From CAZPZZ01 sp964591245 (GTDB lineage Bacteria; Acidobacteriota; Vicinamibacteria; Vicinamibacterales; UBA8438): a stretch of 24,694 nt of DNA. Positions 15,318 through 23,548 of this stretch are shown here, piece after piece. The position numbers and the translations under genes are program-made. The notes beneath the pieces were generated by a model. That model made no database searches. It was not told where the DNA came from and saw nothing but the letters and a program-made list of their open reading frames with translations. Each line of letters opens with the position of its first letter. The stretch's first letter is position 1. The stretch covers positions 1 to 24,694 of the forward strand of contig CAZPZZ010000053.1 of assembly GCA_964591245.1 (NCBI GenBank), given 5' to 3'.

Positions 15318-16337
15318 CTATTTTCCGTCGAGGAGGTCGCCAAGACCGCCTACATGGTCGAGCACCGATCCTTCACCTTGCCGGCGGCCGCCCGTTTGCG
15401 GTGCCGCTTTGTAGATACGGTCCGCGAGCCGGCTCAACGGAAGTGATTGCAGCCAGACCCGCCCGGGACCGGTGAGCGTTGCGAAGAAAAGGCCTTCACC
15501 ACCGAATAGGGCGGTCTTCACGCCGCCCACGAGCTGAATGTCGTAGTCGACGCTTGGCTGTAGTGCGACAAGGCACCCGGTGTCGACACGCATCGTTTCA
15601 CCGGGTTGGAGGTCAAATTGTTGCACAGAGCCTCCGGCGTGGAGAAACGAGAGTCCGTCGCCCTGTAGCCGCTGCATGATGAATCCCTCGCCGCCAAAGA
15701 GACCGGCACCAATCTTTTTCTGGAAGGCGATGCCGATCGAAACGCCCTTCGCGGCGCAGAGAAAGGCATCCTTTTGGCAGAGTAGCTCTCCTCCGAGTTG
15801 GGAGAGGTCCATAGGAAGAATTTTTCCAGCGTAGGGGGCGGCGAATGCGACCCGCTGCTTACCACTGGCGTTGTTGGTGAAGACGGTCATGAACAAGCTT
15901 TCCCCGGTGAGTAGCCGTTTTCCTGCGCCCAGTAATTTGTCCATAAATCCCGCTTGTTTCTCCTGGTGACTGCCGTCGCCAAAGACCGTCTCCATTGCAA
16001 TGCCGCTCGTCATGTACATCATGCCGCCAGCTTCGGCGACCGCACTCTCGGACGGGTCAAGTTCGACCTCGACGTACTGCATTTCGAGACCTTCGATGGT
16101 GTAGTCGATTTCGTGTGCAATGCGACCACCAGGAATGGGCGGCGCGGACTGGGGCTCAGGTAGAGAGGCCTTTAGTTGAGGGATGTCAGATAGTGGTGTC
16201 CAGTTGGACATGCCCGCGGTGAACGCTGGTGTGTTGCGATCGGCGCTCCCGGTCTTGATGTTGTCCAGCAATTCCGATCTGGTCATTGGGCCGATCTGCT
16301 GCCCATTCTTTGCCAGGTACCACTGTCGGTCGGACAT
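15318..16337 (-). CDS. GYF_2 - AIM24 (TIGR00266) fusion protein
   Basis: This is a 339-residue protein with two parts. Residues 3-50 (WYLAKNGQQIGPMTRSELLD, then WTPLSDIPQL) match the GYF_2/DUF4339 domain, a small adaptor fold. After a proline-rich linker (55-70), residues 75-300 form the AIM24/TIGR00266 double-psi-like beta fold with its glycine-rich repeats (GLFGGEGFIMQRLQG, ALFGGEGLFFATLTG, GPGRVWLQSLP). Bacterial AIM24 proteins have no settled function. The fungal relative is a mitochondrial inner-membrane protein. No signal peptide or membrane helix is seen. AAGGAG lies ten bases before the ATG. It appears to be a single-gene unit, divergent from the two-TM gene at 16487. Confidence 0.88.
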   Translation of the reverse strand: MSDRQWYLAKNGQQIGPMTRSELLDNIKTGSADRNTPAFTAGMSNWTPLSDIPQLKASLPEPQSAPPIPGGRIAHEIDYTIEGLEMQYVEVELDPSESAVAEAGGMMYMTSGIAMETVFGDGSHQEKQAGFMDKLLGAGKRLLTGESLFMTVFTNNASGKQRVAFAAPYAGKILPMDLSQLGGELLCQKDAFLCAAKGVSIGIAFQKKIGAGLFGGEGFIMQRLQGDGLSFLHAGGSVQQFDLQPGETMRVDTGCLVALQPSVDYDIQLVGGVKTALFGGEGLFFATLTGPGRVWLQSLPLSRLADRIYKAAPQTGGRRQGEGSVLDHVGGLGDLLDGK

Positions 16338-16486
16338 GCTCTGCGTTCTCCTTGAACTGTTTTGACGTGACGTCGGAAAGAGATCACTGCCCTAAGGCAT
16401 TGGAGACAAGAAATATTTCGGCCACGGGAGGGTGGAATTGGTGAACGGTTGTCCGTGGCCGGTGCTCAGGAGGCATCTTTCCTTCT

Positions 16487-17335
16487 ATGGTATCGTCCAC
16501 CGTGGGGCATCACGTATCCATGTCTACCGGTCCAATCACTACTTCGGATGACTGCGAGGTCTGTCTCCGTGTCCTGAAGGCTCTCGAAACAACGGTGATC
16601 GTACATGCCGTCAAGTGGTACCGCGTACGTTCCGATGCGGGGCCACGAGTACCGAACATTCCGTGTCTTGACCATGAGGCGAAGCTCCATGAGGGAATCG
16701 CGCCGCATGTTGCCGCCTATGTTGAAGATCGGGATACGCATGAACTGTACGAGATCGTCTTGATCCCGTCGCGGCGGCGTATCGAGATTGATATTGCGTC
16801 GACGCTACACGAGCAGACCGATGAGGGAAGGGCGGAGTTGCTGACACAGCTTCGCGGGCAGTATCCGGACATGACGTGTTCGGTGAACCGCTTGTCGTGG
16901 TTGCGTGGGGATCGCCGTGTGGCGCGAGCATGCCGCGCCCAGGTGACATTGCGTGAGGTGCTGCTTGGGGAAGATTTCGACCGGATCACATTGGCTCTTG
17001 AACGGTTGCGCACTATCGGTGCGCTGATGGAGAAGGAGTCACGTGTGGCTTCCTGGAGTGTGCGAACGGTGACCGGCCCTTTTCTCGCCGTCGTGGGGTT
17101 CTTGGTCTATCAAGGGGTGGGCCGACTGGCGTTGGAGATTGGCGACGCAGCGGTGGATGGACTCCAGGCCCTGATCGTCGGTGGCGTGGGTGCCCTCTTT
17201 CTCTACTATGGGCTCAAGGCGGTACACCTGACGGAAATGGCTAATCGGGTCTGGAAGCGAGCGTCAGAATACGGACTGATCGTCAGCGAGCGTCGCCGTC
17301 TCTCCGCTCAGCCACGGCCCGGGCGAGTAGCATGA
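16487..17335 (+). CDS. hypothetical protein with two C-terminal membrane helices
   Basis: I do not recognise this 282-residue protein. The first 190 residues are soluble, with a CEVC pair at 23-26, an IEIDIAST strand and a basic segment (SWLRGDRRVARACR). Two hydrophobic helices follow at about 197-216 (GPFLAVVGFLVYQGVGRLA) and 226-244 (LQALIVGGVGALFLYYGLK), then a basic tail. This suggests an inner-membrane anchor with a large N-terminal cytoplasmic domain. AGGAGG (16468-16473) is 13 bases from ATG 16487, a long spacing. The ATG at 16520 has no ribosome site. Codon use looks like that of its neighbours. Orientation is divergent from the AIM24 gene. Confidence 0.75.
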   Translation: MVSSTVGHHVSMSTGPITTSDDCEVCLRVLKALETTVIVHAVKWYRVRSDAGPRVPNIPCLDHEAKLHEGIAPHVAAYVEDRDTHELYEIVLIPSRRRIEIDIASTLHEQTDEGRAELLTQLRGQYPDMTCSVNRLSWLRGDRRVARACRAQVTLREVLLGEDFDRITLALERLRTIGALMEKESRVASWSVRTVTGPFLAVVGFLVYQGVGRLALEIGDAAVDGLQALIVGGVGALFLYYGLKAVHLTEMANRVWKRASEYGLIVSERRRLSAQPRPGRVA

Positions 17336-17468
17336 GGCCAGGGCCTGTCGACCAACCCCCGTTCACTGCAGGCGCTCGGTGACGTTGAGTCCGAGACCAC
17401 CGAGATTCAGCGATGGCCGCGTCGTGTTGCTGGGGGGCTCGCGTGGCCGCGGTATGCACGTATCGGAC

Positions 17469-18191
17469 TCACGGACGCGGCAGCAGTAGCTGGCTCCCCG
17501 GGGGGCGCTGGACGTCGAATGCCTTGAGTGTGTAGTTGACAAGCGTATAGTGCCCGATGAGCCCGACAAGATCCACAAGCCCTTCGTTCCCGAGTAGTGC
17601 TTGGGCTGATGCGAACGCCTCGGCACTCAGTTTCGTTTCCCGAACGAGTTCCCGCACCACGCGAATGATGGTTCGTTCCATGTCGCCTAACCCTGGGATC
17701 TCGTTGGTTTCGGGAATTGGTCGCCCGAAGCGGAGTAGATCGACGATCTCTTCTTCGAGTTCGGCCCGCCGGCCAAGGGGTTCGTGAGCTGACCATTCGT
17801 ACTGGCTGTTCAGCGACCGAGCTGCTGTCAATATCGCGAGTTCGGTCAATCGTTGATCCCGTCCCCCGTCTGCGCCGTAACGCAGATAGGTGCTGGCGGG
17901 AAATAAGTGTTCCGCCATTCGGGGACTGTACATCCACATCCCAATGGGTCCGCGCAGCCCACTTGCGTAACGACTCTCCGGGTTTACGATGATGTCGAAA
18001 ATGCGCCGGCCCGCCGGATCAAGTGAATCGCGGTCGATGGTTGGGAGGCGTGCCCACGAGTCCTGGTCAATGTCGTCTGGAATATCCGCTGTGGTGACTT
18101 CGCGGGGTTGGAATGCCTCTTGGTTCGTCTGGGCGGCCGTGTTGGCGACCATTGACAACGTACAAATAGCTAGAATGAGCTGCCGTTGCAT
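17469..18191 (-). CDS. secreted carboxymuconolactone decarboxylase-family protein
   Basis: This is a 240-residue protein of the CMD/AhpD-like superfamily. A signal peptide (MQRQLILAICTLSMVANTAA, cleavage before Q21) is followed by a CMD fold. Helical core motifs include GPIGMWMYSPRMAEHL, RLTELAILTAARSLNSQYEW, SAHEPLG and VDLVGLIGHYTLVNYTLKAF. The QYEW..HE segment is typical of CMD-like proteins that lack the AhpD CxxC, so peroxidase activity is unlikely. True decarboxylase activity is unproven for secreted members. GGAGGAG seven bases before ATG 18191 fixes the start. The frame extends to 18350 but without that support. The LigT-like gene upstream on the same strand ends 161 bases away. Confidence 0.88.
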   Translation of the reverse strand: MQRQLILAICTLSMVANTAAQTNQEAFQPREVTTADIPDDIDQDSWARLPTIDRDSLDPAGRRIFDIIVNPESRYASGLRGPIGMWMYSPRMAEHLFPASTYLRYGADGGRDQRLTELAILTAARSLNSQYEWSAHEPLGRRAELEEEIVDLLRFGRPIPETNEIPGLGDMERTIIRVVRELVRETKLSAEAFASAQALLGNEGLVDLVGLIGHYTLVNYTLKAFDVQRPPGSQLLLPRP

Positions 18192-18352
18192 CAGGATTCT
18201 CCTCCGGGCTGAATCGTCCGAACTGGCACACATTTCGGCTGGCCACGCGAATGGGGCGGCTTTCCTCGCCGCAGTACGTCTGTATGCTCTCTTTTTTGAG
18301 AGACGGGAGGCAAGTCGGTGGATATGGCGTTGCCCCGGCAACTGCGACATTG

Positions 18353-18994
18353 CTACGTGCGGACTCTTTCACGCGCTGCCGGTGGTCCCGTTTCTTCCAC
18401 AAGAGGCCAGGTAGCCAACTTCTCCCGACAGGTGCAGAAACGACCGAGTCGACAGATGGCGATCTCGTGCGAAGTGAAGCTGAATGGTTCGACAGTGAGC
18501 GGGGTTGCACCGATTGCAATGGTGATGTGCGGCGTATATCGAGTGTAGCTAGCGGTCTGCCTGAACGTTGAGACCCAGGTGATGTCGGCTGCTCGCGCTG
18601 GCCAGTTGTCACAGTGGAAGGAATCCGCGAGGCCCCCGGTTGTCTCGAAGCGACGCATGGTATTCATGACCCGCGTGTGGAACGAATGAAGCGTTGCCGA
18701 GCGTTCGACTTGGAGTGATTGAGCCGTACGACCGGAGTGAGACCCGGTGATCAGTACCTCGAAGGGAATAATGGAAGACACAAGCCGAGCGATGTGGCGC
18801 CGTACCGCAGGTAACGACTCCTGGCGAACGTAGTGTTGGCCGATCGTGAGATGCGGCAGGTGCCCGTGATCGAACCGGAATCCGCGTCCCCCACTGGCGT
18901 CGAATTGAGCGTTCAGCTGTCGGACTCGACTCTGGGCTGGTGCCGGAAGCAGCAGAGCGATGTCGATGGCGAGTGGAGCCGCAGTTGATGGCAC
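18353..18994 (-). CDS. 2H phosphoesterase, LigT / 2'-5' RNA ligase-like
   Basis: This is a 213-residue protein of the 2H phosphoesterase superfamily. The two HxT/S motifs are clear: HLTIG at residues 48-52 and HITIAIG at 156-162, about 108 residues apart, and between them they form the active site for cyclic phosphodiester or 2'-5' bond chemistry on RNA or nucleotides. The N-terminal strand IDIALLLPAP is typical. The GTG start at 18994 shares a base with the TAG stop of the preceding small gene (TAGTG), so it is probably translated by re-initiation. No separate ribosome site is visible. The substrate is unknown, and many bacterial members of this group remain uncharacterised. Confidence 0.82.
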   Translation of the reverse strand: MPSTAAPLAIDIALLLPAPAQSRVRQLNAQFDASGGRGFRFDHGHLPHLTIGQHYVRQESLPAVRRHIARLVSSIIPFEVLITGSHSGRTAQSLQVERSATLHSFHTRVMNTMRRFETTGGLADSFHCDNWPARAADITWVSTFRQTASYTRYTPHITIAIGATPLTVEPFSFTSHEIAICRLGRFCTCREKLATWPLVEETGPPAARERVRT

Positions 18995-19257
18995 TACCGG
19001 TGAAATTGGCCGCTGCGTCTCGAGCGGGAACGATTGCCGAACGCGTCGACGCGCGGCAAGGGCCTCCAGCCGGAAGCCAGCAAGTCCGCCTGCAGCCGTG
19101 CTGTTGCAGCGTACAGGGCGGCACGGTCTGGGCAGCGGTCGGTGTGCACATCGCCATCCGGGTGCCGTTGATGAAGCCGGAAGCCACTGGCATCAGCGTC
19201 GCACCACACACTCACGGCTTCGTGGTCGGGGCGGTTCGGATTTTGAAAGTTCACCAT
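18994..19257 (-). CDS. small hypothetical protein coupled to the LigT-like gene
   Basis: I do not recognise this product of about 87 residues. It has a mixed polar composition (SVWCDADASGFRLHQRHPDG, then RAALYAATARLQADLLASGW) that looks like a real folded protein with a helix near the middle. Its stop overlaps the next gene's start by one base, the main argument that it is genuine. The start is uncertain: ATG 19257 and ATG 19347 both lack a good ribosome site. The longer version would reach within 17 bases of the divergent aminotransferase start. Codon use agrees with its neighbours. Confidence 0.5.
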   Translation of the reverse strand: MVNFQNPNRPDHEAVSVWCDADASGFRLHQRHPDGDVHTDRCPDRAALYAATARLQADLLASGWRPLPRVDAFGNRSRSRRSGQFHR

Positions 19258-19364
19258 GGTGTACGGACTATCGGGGCGTGTTACCGAGAACTGTAGTTTT
19301 TGGCGGAAGCCTGGGGTGCCTCTCGCTTGATACGCTCTCGAAAACATGGCGGTGGAAAAGCGAT

Positions 19365-20696
19365 ATGCAGGTTAAGGAATCAGTCATTCGGCATATGAGT
19401 CGGCTGGCCGTCGAGCATGGCGCTGTGAACCTGGCCCAGGGTTTCACAGATGAACCGCCGCGTTTTGATGTGGTTTGGGCCGCGGTCGCGGCTCGCTTGG
19501 GAGGGGATGACGCACAACGCGTGCGATTGAATGAGATGTCGTTGCGGGAGTTGCTGGGACAAGAGGCGGCGGCAGAGCTCTGGGATCGGCCGTTACCAGC
19601 ATTGCTGGCGAAGCTGCAGGGAGAACGAGATCGTCTCAATCAGTACTCGTTTCCCTTTGGTCTGATCGAATTGCGCGAGGCCATCGCAGAGTACACGCGG
19701 CGGTGGTACGGATGGAGACCAGACCCGTTGACGGAGGTAACGGTTACGCTTGGCGCAACCGAAGGGTTGGCTGCTGTGTTTGGAGCCGTGTTGTCGCCGG
19801 GCGACCGAGTTGTTGTTCCTCAGCCCTTTCACGAGATGTACCCCTCGCAGGCGTCCGTGTTTGGGCTTGAGCCTGTATTTGTGACGTTGACCGAGGACGA
19901 GGGGCGACGGGGCTGGGAATTGGATAGGGCACGGTGGGAAGCCGCAGCCCGCGGTGCCAAGGCGCTCGTGCTGAATACACCCCACAATCCAACCGGCAAG
20001 GTGTTTTCGTTTGCAGAGCTTGATTGGTTGGCCGAACTCGCCCGGCGAGAGGGTCTACTGATCATTACGGACGAGATTTACGAGCACATCCGTTTCGACG
20101 GATGTCGACACTATAGCCTCGCGACATGGGCTGGGATGCGCGAACGGTCAATCGTTGTGAACTCTGTGTCGAAGAGCGGGAATGCGACCGGCTGGCGGGT
20201 GGGCTGGGTACTCGCGCCGGCTGAGTACACCGAGCGGATTCGAGCGCTCCACGACACGATGGTGATTCAAGCACCAACGCCTCTACAAAAGGCAGCTGTG
20301 GCCTTGCTGGATACCAACCCGACCGCCTTCGAACAGATGCGGATTGATTATGCGAACAAGCGCGACACGTTGATGGCTCCGCTTCGGCGAGCTGGTTTTG
20401 AGGTTGCTCCGCCTCAGGGAGCCTATTATCTTTTCGCTCGTTACCGGGCAGTTCCGGGCCTCGGCGCACTTGCCCCGATGGATGTTGCTCGCACGCTTGT
20501 CGAGCAGGTCGGGGTGGCATGTGTGCCGGGAGATAACTTCTACAGAACAGGTTCAGACGGCAGTCAATACGTCCGGTTTGCGTTTTGTCGAAGTATTTCG
20601 GCGCTGCGTGAGGCGGCTGATCGGATTTCCCGGTTCGCCCGTGCGCCCACCGGGGATAGGCTTGGCGTTGTATCGGGGTCACAGGATCAACGCTGA
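19365..20696 (+). CDS. PLP-dependent class I/II aminotransferase
   Basis: This is a 443-residue fold-type I aminotransferase of the aspartate/kynurenine/methionine group. Landmarks are VNLAQGFTDEPP (21-32), NQYSFPFGLIELREAI (92-107), TLGATEGL (128-135), NTPHNPTGK (204-212, the carboxylate-binding Asn), ITDEIYEHI (D236 and Y239 contacting PLP) and SVSKSGNATGWRVGW (Schiff-base Lys K270). An extra segment of about 45 residues (46-90) lies between the N-terminal helix and the NQY motif, so the protein is longer than the usual 380-400. The amino donor cannot be told from sequence. Start ATG 19365 has only a weak upstream GGTGG. An in-frame ATG at 18960 adds low-quality sequence antisense to other genes. 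It converges on hisC with 49 bases between. Confidence 0.88.
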   Translation: MQVKESVIRHMSRLAVEHGAVNLAQGFTDEPPRFDVVWAAVAARLGGDDAQRVRLNEMSLRELLGQEAAAELWDRPLPALLAKLQGERDRLNQYSFPFGLIELREAIAEYTRRWYGWRPDPLTEVTVTLGATEGLAAVFGAVLSPGDRVVVPQPFHEMYPSQASVFGLEPVFVTLTEDEGRRGWELDRARWEAAARGAKALVLNTPHNPTGKVFSFAELDWLAELARREGLLIITDEIYEHIRFDGCRHYSLATWAGMRERSIVVNSVSKSGNATGWRVGWVLAPAEYTERIRALHDTMVIQAPTPLQKAAVALLDTNPTAFEQMRIDYANKRDTLMAPLRRAGFEVAPPQGAYYLFARYRAVPGLGALAPMDVARTLVEQVGVACVPGDNFYRTGSDGSQYVRFAFCRSISALREAADRISRFARAPTGDRLGVVSGSQDQR

Positions 20697-20745
20697 GGCG
20701 GCCAGTGGAGCGACGCGTGCCTCCGTCCCAATATCCCTGGCGACG

Positions 20746-21834
20746 CTATCGTATATTCTGGGGTGCGGGCAAGATGAGTTGAAGCGCTTCGACAAGGGCT
20801 TCAAGTTCTGCTTCAGTGCCAATCGAAATGCGGAGCGTATCTGACAGAGCAGGCTCTGCAAAGTATCGGACGAGGATGCCGCGGGCTTCCAGCTGTTGGT
20901 AGATTTCGTTGGCATTGTTCCCTGGTGGCCGTACCAAGACGAAATTTGCCTGGCTCGGCCATACCCGGCAGCCGAGCCGCTGTAGCGTTTCGGTCAACTG
21001 GTGTCGGCTGATCTTGATTCGCTCGACAACGCGTTGGGTGTAGTCAATGTCGATCAGTGCTGCGGCGCCCACGTGCATCGCGATCGTGTCGACGTTGTAA
21101 CTGTCCTTGACCTTTACCAATGTGTCGATGATCGGAGGTTGCGCGATGGCGAAGCCAAGCCTGAGGCCCGCCAGGCCGTGGCTTTTTGACAACGTGCGCA
21201 GGATGACGACATTGTCATGGTCTTTCGTGAGCTCGAGGGCGTCGCGATCAGCGAAGGCTACATAGGCTTCGTCGACGACGAGGAGTCCTTCGAGGGTTGT
21301 GGCGAGTTCCGCGAGCTCGTCGACCGATGCCGCCGTGCCTGATGGGCTGTTGGGGTTGGCCACGATCGTCAACGTTCCCTGCGCAGCCAAAAGCTCTTGA
21401 ACCGGCAACGCGTAGTCGTCGTCGAACGGCACTTCCACGACGGGGGCGTCTTGTATGGCCGCGAGCGTGCGATAGAGGACGTAGGTTGGAGACGGATAAA
21501 CGACCACTCGACCGGGGCCCGCTGTCGCTCGCATCAGAATCGTCAGCAGGTCATCGCTTCCGTTCGCGGGCAGTACCCAGTTTGGATCGATGTTCAGGAC
21601 GTCGGCGACGGCACGCTGAAACTCGGCGGCGCGGGGATGTGGGTAGCGTCGAAGGCGTTCGCCGTCGATCTGGCCCAATACTTCGAGTCCACGTGGGCTC
21701 GGCGGATATGGATTCTCGTTGGTGTTGAGTTTGATGACCTTTGTGCCTGGTGCCGGTTGCCGCCCCGGCGCATAAGGCGCCATCGTCTCAAGGGAAGGCC
21801 GAAAGAGTGACGCAGGGGAAGTTTTCTGTTTCAC
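20746..21834 (-). CDS. hisC: histidinol-phosphate aminotransferase
   Basis: This is a 362-residue PLP enzyme that converts imidazole acetol phosphate and glutamate to histidinol phosphate in histidine synthesis. HisC hallmarks are present: KLNTNENPYPPSP (35-47), LRRYPHPRA (61-69), LPANGSDDLL (88-97), ANPNSPSGT (159-167), VVDEAYVAFA (186-195) and RTLSKSHGLAGLRLGFAI, with Schiff-base Lys K217. The GTG start at 21834 has a weak site. The next Met is residue 18. No other his genes are adjacent, so this is an isolated copy. Some HisC relatives act on tyrosine or phenylalanine, which cannot be excluded. Confidence 0.88.
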   Translation of the reverse strand: MKQKTSPASLFRPSLETMAPYAPGRQPAPGTKVIKLNTNENPYPPSPRGLEVLGQIDGERLRRYPHPRAAEFQRAVADVLNIDPNWVLPANGSDDLLTILMRATAGPGRVVVYPSPTYVLYRTLAAIQDAPVVEVPFDDDYALPVQELLAAQGTLTIVANPNSPSGTAASVDELAELATTLEGLLVVDEAYVAFADRDALELTKDHDNVVILRTLSKSHGLAGLRLGFAIAQPPIIDTLVKVKDSYNVDTIAMHVGAAALIDIDYTQRVVERIKISRHQLTETLQRLGCRVWPSQANFVLVRPPGNNANEIYQQLEARGILVRYFAEPALSDTLRISIGTEAELEALVEALQLILPAPQNIR

Positions 21835-21879
21835 GAAGTTACCGGAACTCTGTACTTGGTTTCGGGCGCGATGCTCAGA

Positions 21880-22383
21880 TTAGCGTGTCCAGTCGAAGCT
21901 GTGCTCGATGGTGACAACCTTGGATGAGGCGACCTCGGTGACATTACTACCTGCGAGATGTTCTCCGAACTCGCCATATCGACTCTGGATCGGCGCCGGT
22001 TGCGGCGAGACTGGAAACTGAACCTGAACATGCACTGAACCCGGTGGCCAGTAAGTCGTGTTGATTTCCGCCCAGTATTGACCGGCATTCACGACAGCGG
22101 TGCCATCGGTTATGAGATTCTGGGCTGGCCATTCTCCAACGGGGGCTTCGTTGGTCAGTGCATGTGTGACGAAATACGTTACGACCGCCCCATCCGGAAG
22201 ATCCGTGGCTCCCTCGATCCGCAGCTCGCGCCAACGACTACGGTGGTCGACGGAGAGTGCCACTGTTTCGGTGCCGCCAGTCATCGTGTCGGGGGTTGAG
22301 GCGTCCCCGCTGGAAGATTGCGACGAGCAGCCAAGGAGAAAGAGCACTCCTCCCACGACTCCGGCCAAGAGGGAACGGTGCAT
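21880..22383 (-). CDS. predicted lipoprotein of unknown function
   Basis: This is a 167-residue protein with a lipoprotein signal: MHRSLLAGVVGGVLFLLG then the lipobox cysteine C19 (LLGCSS). A Ser/Thr-rich linker (20-40) follows, then a beta-rich domain (VALSVDHRSRWRELRIEG, DGAVVTYFVTHAL, VHVQVQFPVSPQPAPIQ) that could be an immunoglobulin-like sandwich. It is probably anchored to the outer membrane or to the inner leaflet facing the periplasm. I recognise no named family. It lies 45 bases upstream of hisC on the same strand and may be co-transcribed with it. It diverges from the gene at 22483. Confidence 0.8.
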   Translation of the reverse strand: MHRSLLAGVVGGVLFLLGCSSQSSSGDASTPDTMTGGTETVALSVDHRSRWRELRIEGATDLPDGAVVTYFVTHALTNEAPVGEWPAQNLITDGTAVVNAGQYWAEINTTYWPPGSVHVQVQFPVSPQPAPIQSRYGEFGEHLAGSNVTEVASSKVVTIEHSFDWTR

Positions 22384-22482
22384 ACCGCCATTATAGACGT
22401 CCCGATGCAGTCCTGGATTTCGGTTTGTTCCTTGACTTGGAATGGCGTACTGTTGGTCCGGAGGGAATGGTGGATTTCGCGT

Positions 22483-22791
22483 ATGGCTGAAACATCAAAT
22501 GATCGACTGGGTCCGCTGCGGCAGCTTGTCGAAGCGACTGACGATTCGCAGGTTCTGGAGTTGCTGACTTCGACCGTGCAGGTGCTTGAAGAGGATACGG
22601 CTCGTTTGCTTGACCAGACCCATATTGCCCGGGATATCGCCGCTAGAACCAAAGCCGGCGATTGGTTCGGTAACACCGAACTCGGCGAGATTCTTCAAGA
22701 TGCCGACCATTTCCTGCAGTTGTATAAGCGCCAACGGGAAGGGCTCGCAGAACTGAAGAGTTTGCTGCGTTCGCGGGTGGTGAAGAGCTGA
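22483..22791 (+). CDS. small helical hypothetical protein
   Basis: This is an unrecognised 102-residue cytoplasmic protein. It is almost all helix by composition, with leucine-rich heptad-like stretches (LGPLRQLVEATDDSQVLELL, then FLQLYKRQREGLAELKSLL) and an acidic first half, so a small coiled-coil or helical bundle is likely. ATG 22483 has GGTGG nine bases upstream. The open frame reaches back to 22318 through sequence antisense to the lipoprotein gene. It ends 12 bases from the convergent M48 gene stop. Confidence 0.62.
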   Translation: MAETSNDRLGPLRQLVEATDDSQVLELLTSTVQVLEEDTARLLDQTHIARDIAARTKAGDWFGNTELGEILQDADHFLQLYKRQREGLAELKSLLRSRVVKS

Positions 22792-22803
22792 CACTTCCAA
22801 GGT

Positions 22804-23538
22804 TTAGCCAACACGCATCTGTTGCTTGAGGTTGTCGATTCGGTCTTTGACGGGTGGGTGAGACGCCAGGTAGGTACTGACGGAGGAGGGCGGTTCACGG
22901 AGTTCCCGTTGCTGAAATCGAGAGAAGAGTCGAATTGCACCCTCCGGGTCGAATCCTGCGGCTCGAGCGAGGCGAGCCCCTAATTCATCGGCTTCGAACT
23001 CGTGATCGCGCGAGTACGCTTTTTCAAGCCACTCTAATCCAATCTGGCGTAGCCAGGGAGCGATGACGCCTCGTCCGGGCGTGAGCATCGAGGCGGCGGA
23101 ATACGCTGTTTGGCGTAATACGCGATTGATGGCGTGCCGGCGAATCACATGCGCCATTTCATGGCCGATCACGAAGGCGAGTTCGTCGTCATCGCGGTCA
23201 CACATTGCGGCGAGTGATTCCGTCACGAAAATAAAGCCGCCGGGAAGCGCATAGGCTGTCGGTTGCTCGTCCACGACGACCTCGACTTCGAACCGGTGGT
23301 GTTTGTTCCGAACGACTGCCGCCAGACGTGTCAATGTCTCTACTAGCTGGGGGTGCAACGTTGACTGTGTTGGCGCACTGCGTTGTTCTCGCACGACGGC
23401 GGCCATGTCGCGCCCGACACCATATTCCGCGCGAATCGCTTCCGTTTCGTTGCCCGCCAGAGAGTTCCAGACCCATCGAGCTTTACGCGCCTTGCTACCG
23501 GCCAGGCGACCGAGCTTGTAGAGAGGACTCTCGGCCAT
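22804..23538 (-). CDS. M48-family zinc metallopeptidase
   Basis: This is a 244-residue peptidase with the zinc site HEMAH (H126, E127, H130) and the third-ligand motif HEFEADELG (E180 likely), both typical of M48 (HtpX/Oma1-like) enzymes. Upstream is YALPGGFIFVTESL, the strand before the active helix, and the C-terminus has the common ASHPPVKDRI motif. I see no signal peptide and no clear membrane helix before the HExxH, unlike HtpX. A moderately hydrophobic segment spans about 142-165. Substrates are probably damaged or membrane-associated proteins (family knowledge). AGGATAGG precedes ATG 23538. The matrixin gene stops only 10 bases upstream on the same strand, so the two metallopeptidases are likely one operon. 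Confidence 0.9.
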   Translation of the reverse strand: MAESPLYKLGRLAGSKARKARWVWNSLAGNETEAIRAEYGVGRDMAAVVREQRSAPTQSTLHPQLVETLTRLAAVVRNKHHRFEVEVVVDEQPTAYALPGGFIFVTESLAAMCDRDDDELAFVIGHEMAHVIRRHAINRVLRQTAYSAASMLTPGRGVIAPWLRQIGLEWLEKAYSRDHEFEADELGARLARAAGFDPEGAIRLFSRFQQRELREPPSSVSTYLASHPPVKDRIDNLKQQMRVG

Positions 23539-23548
23539 CGCTGTCTAC

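Noticed and set aside
18609..19211. Minus-strand 200-codon frame overlapping the LigT-like gene and small gene
   Set aside because: It is out of frame with the HxT-motif protein and has a Cys/Arg-rich random composition.
18960..19364. N-terminal 135 residues of the aminotransferase open frame
   Set aside because: They are Arg/Ser/Gly rich with no homology and are antisense to the small coupled gene. The family fold begins at the ATG at 19365.
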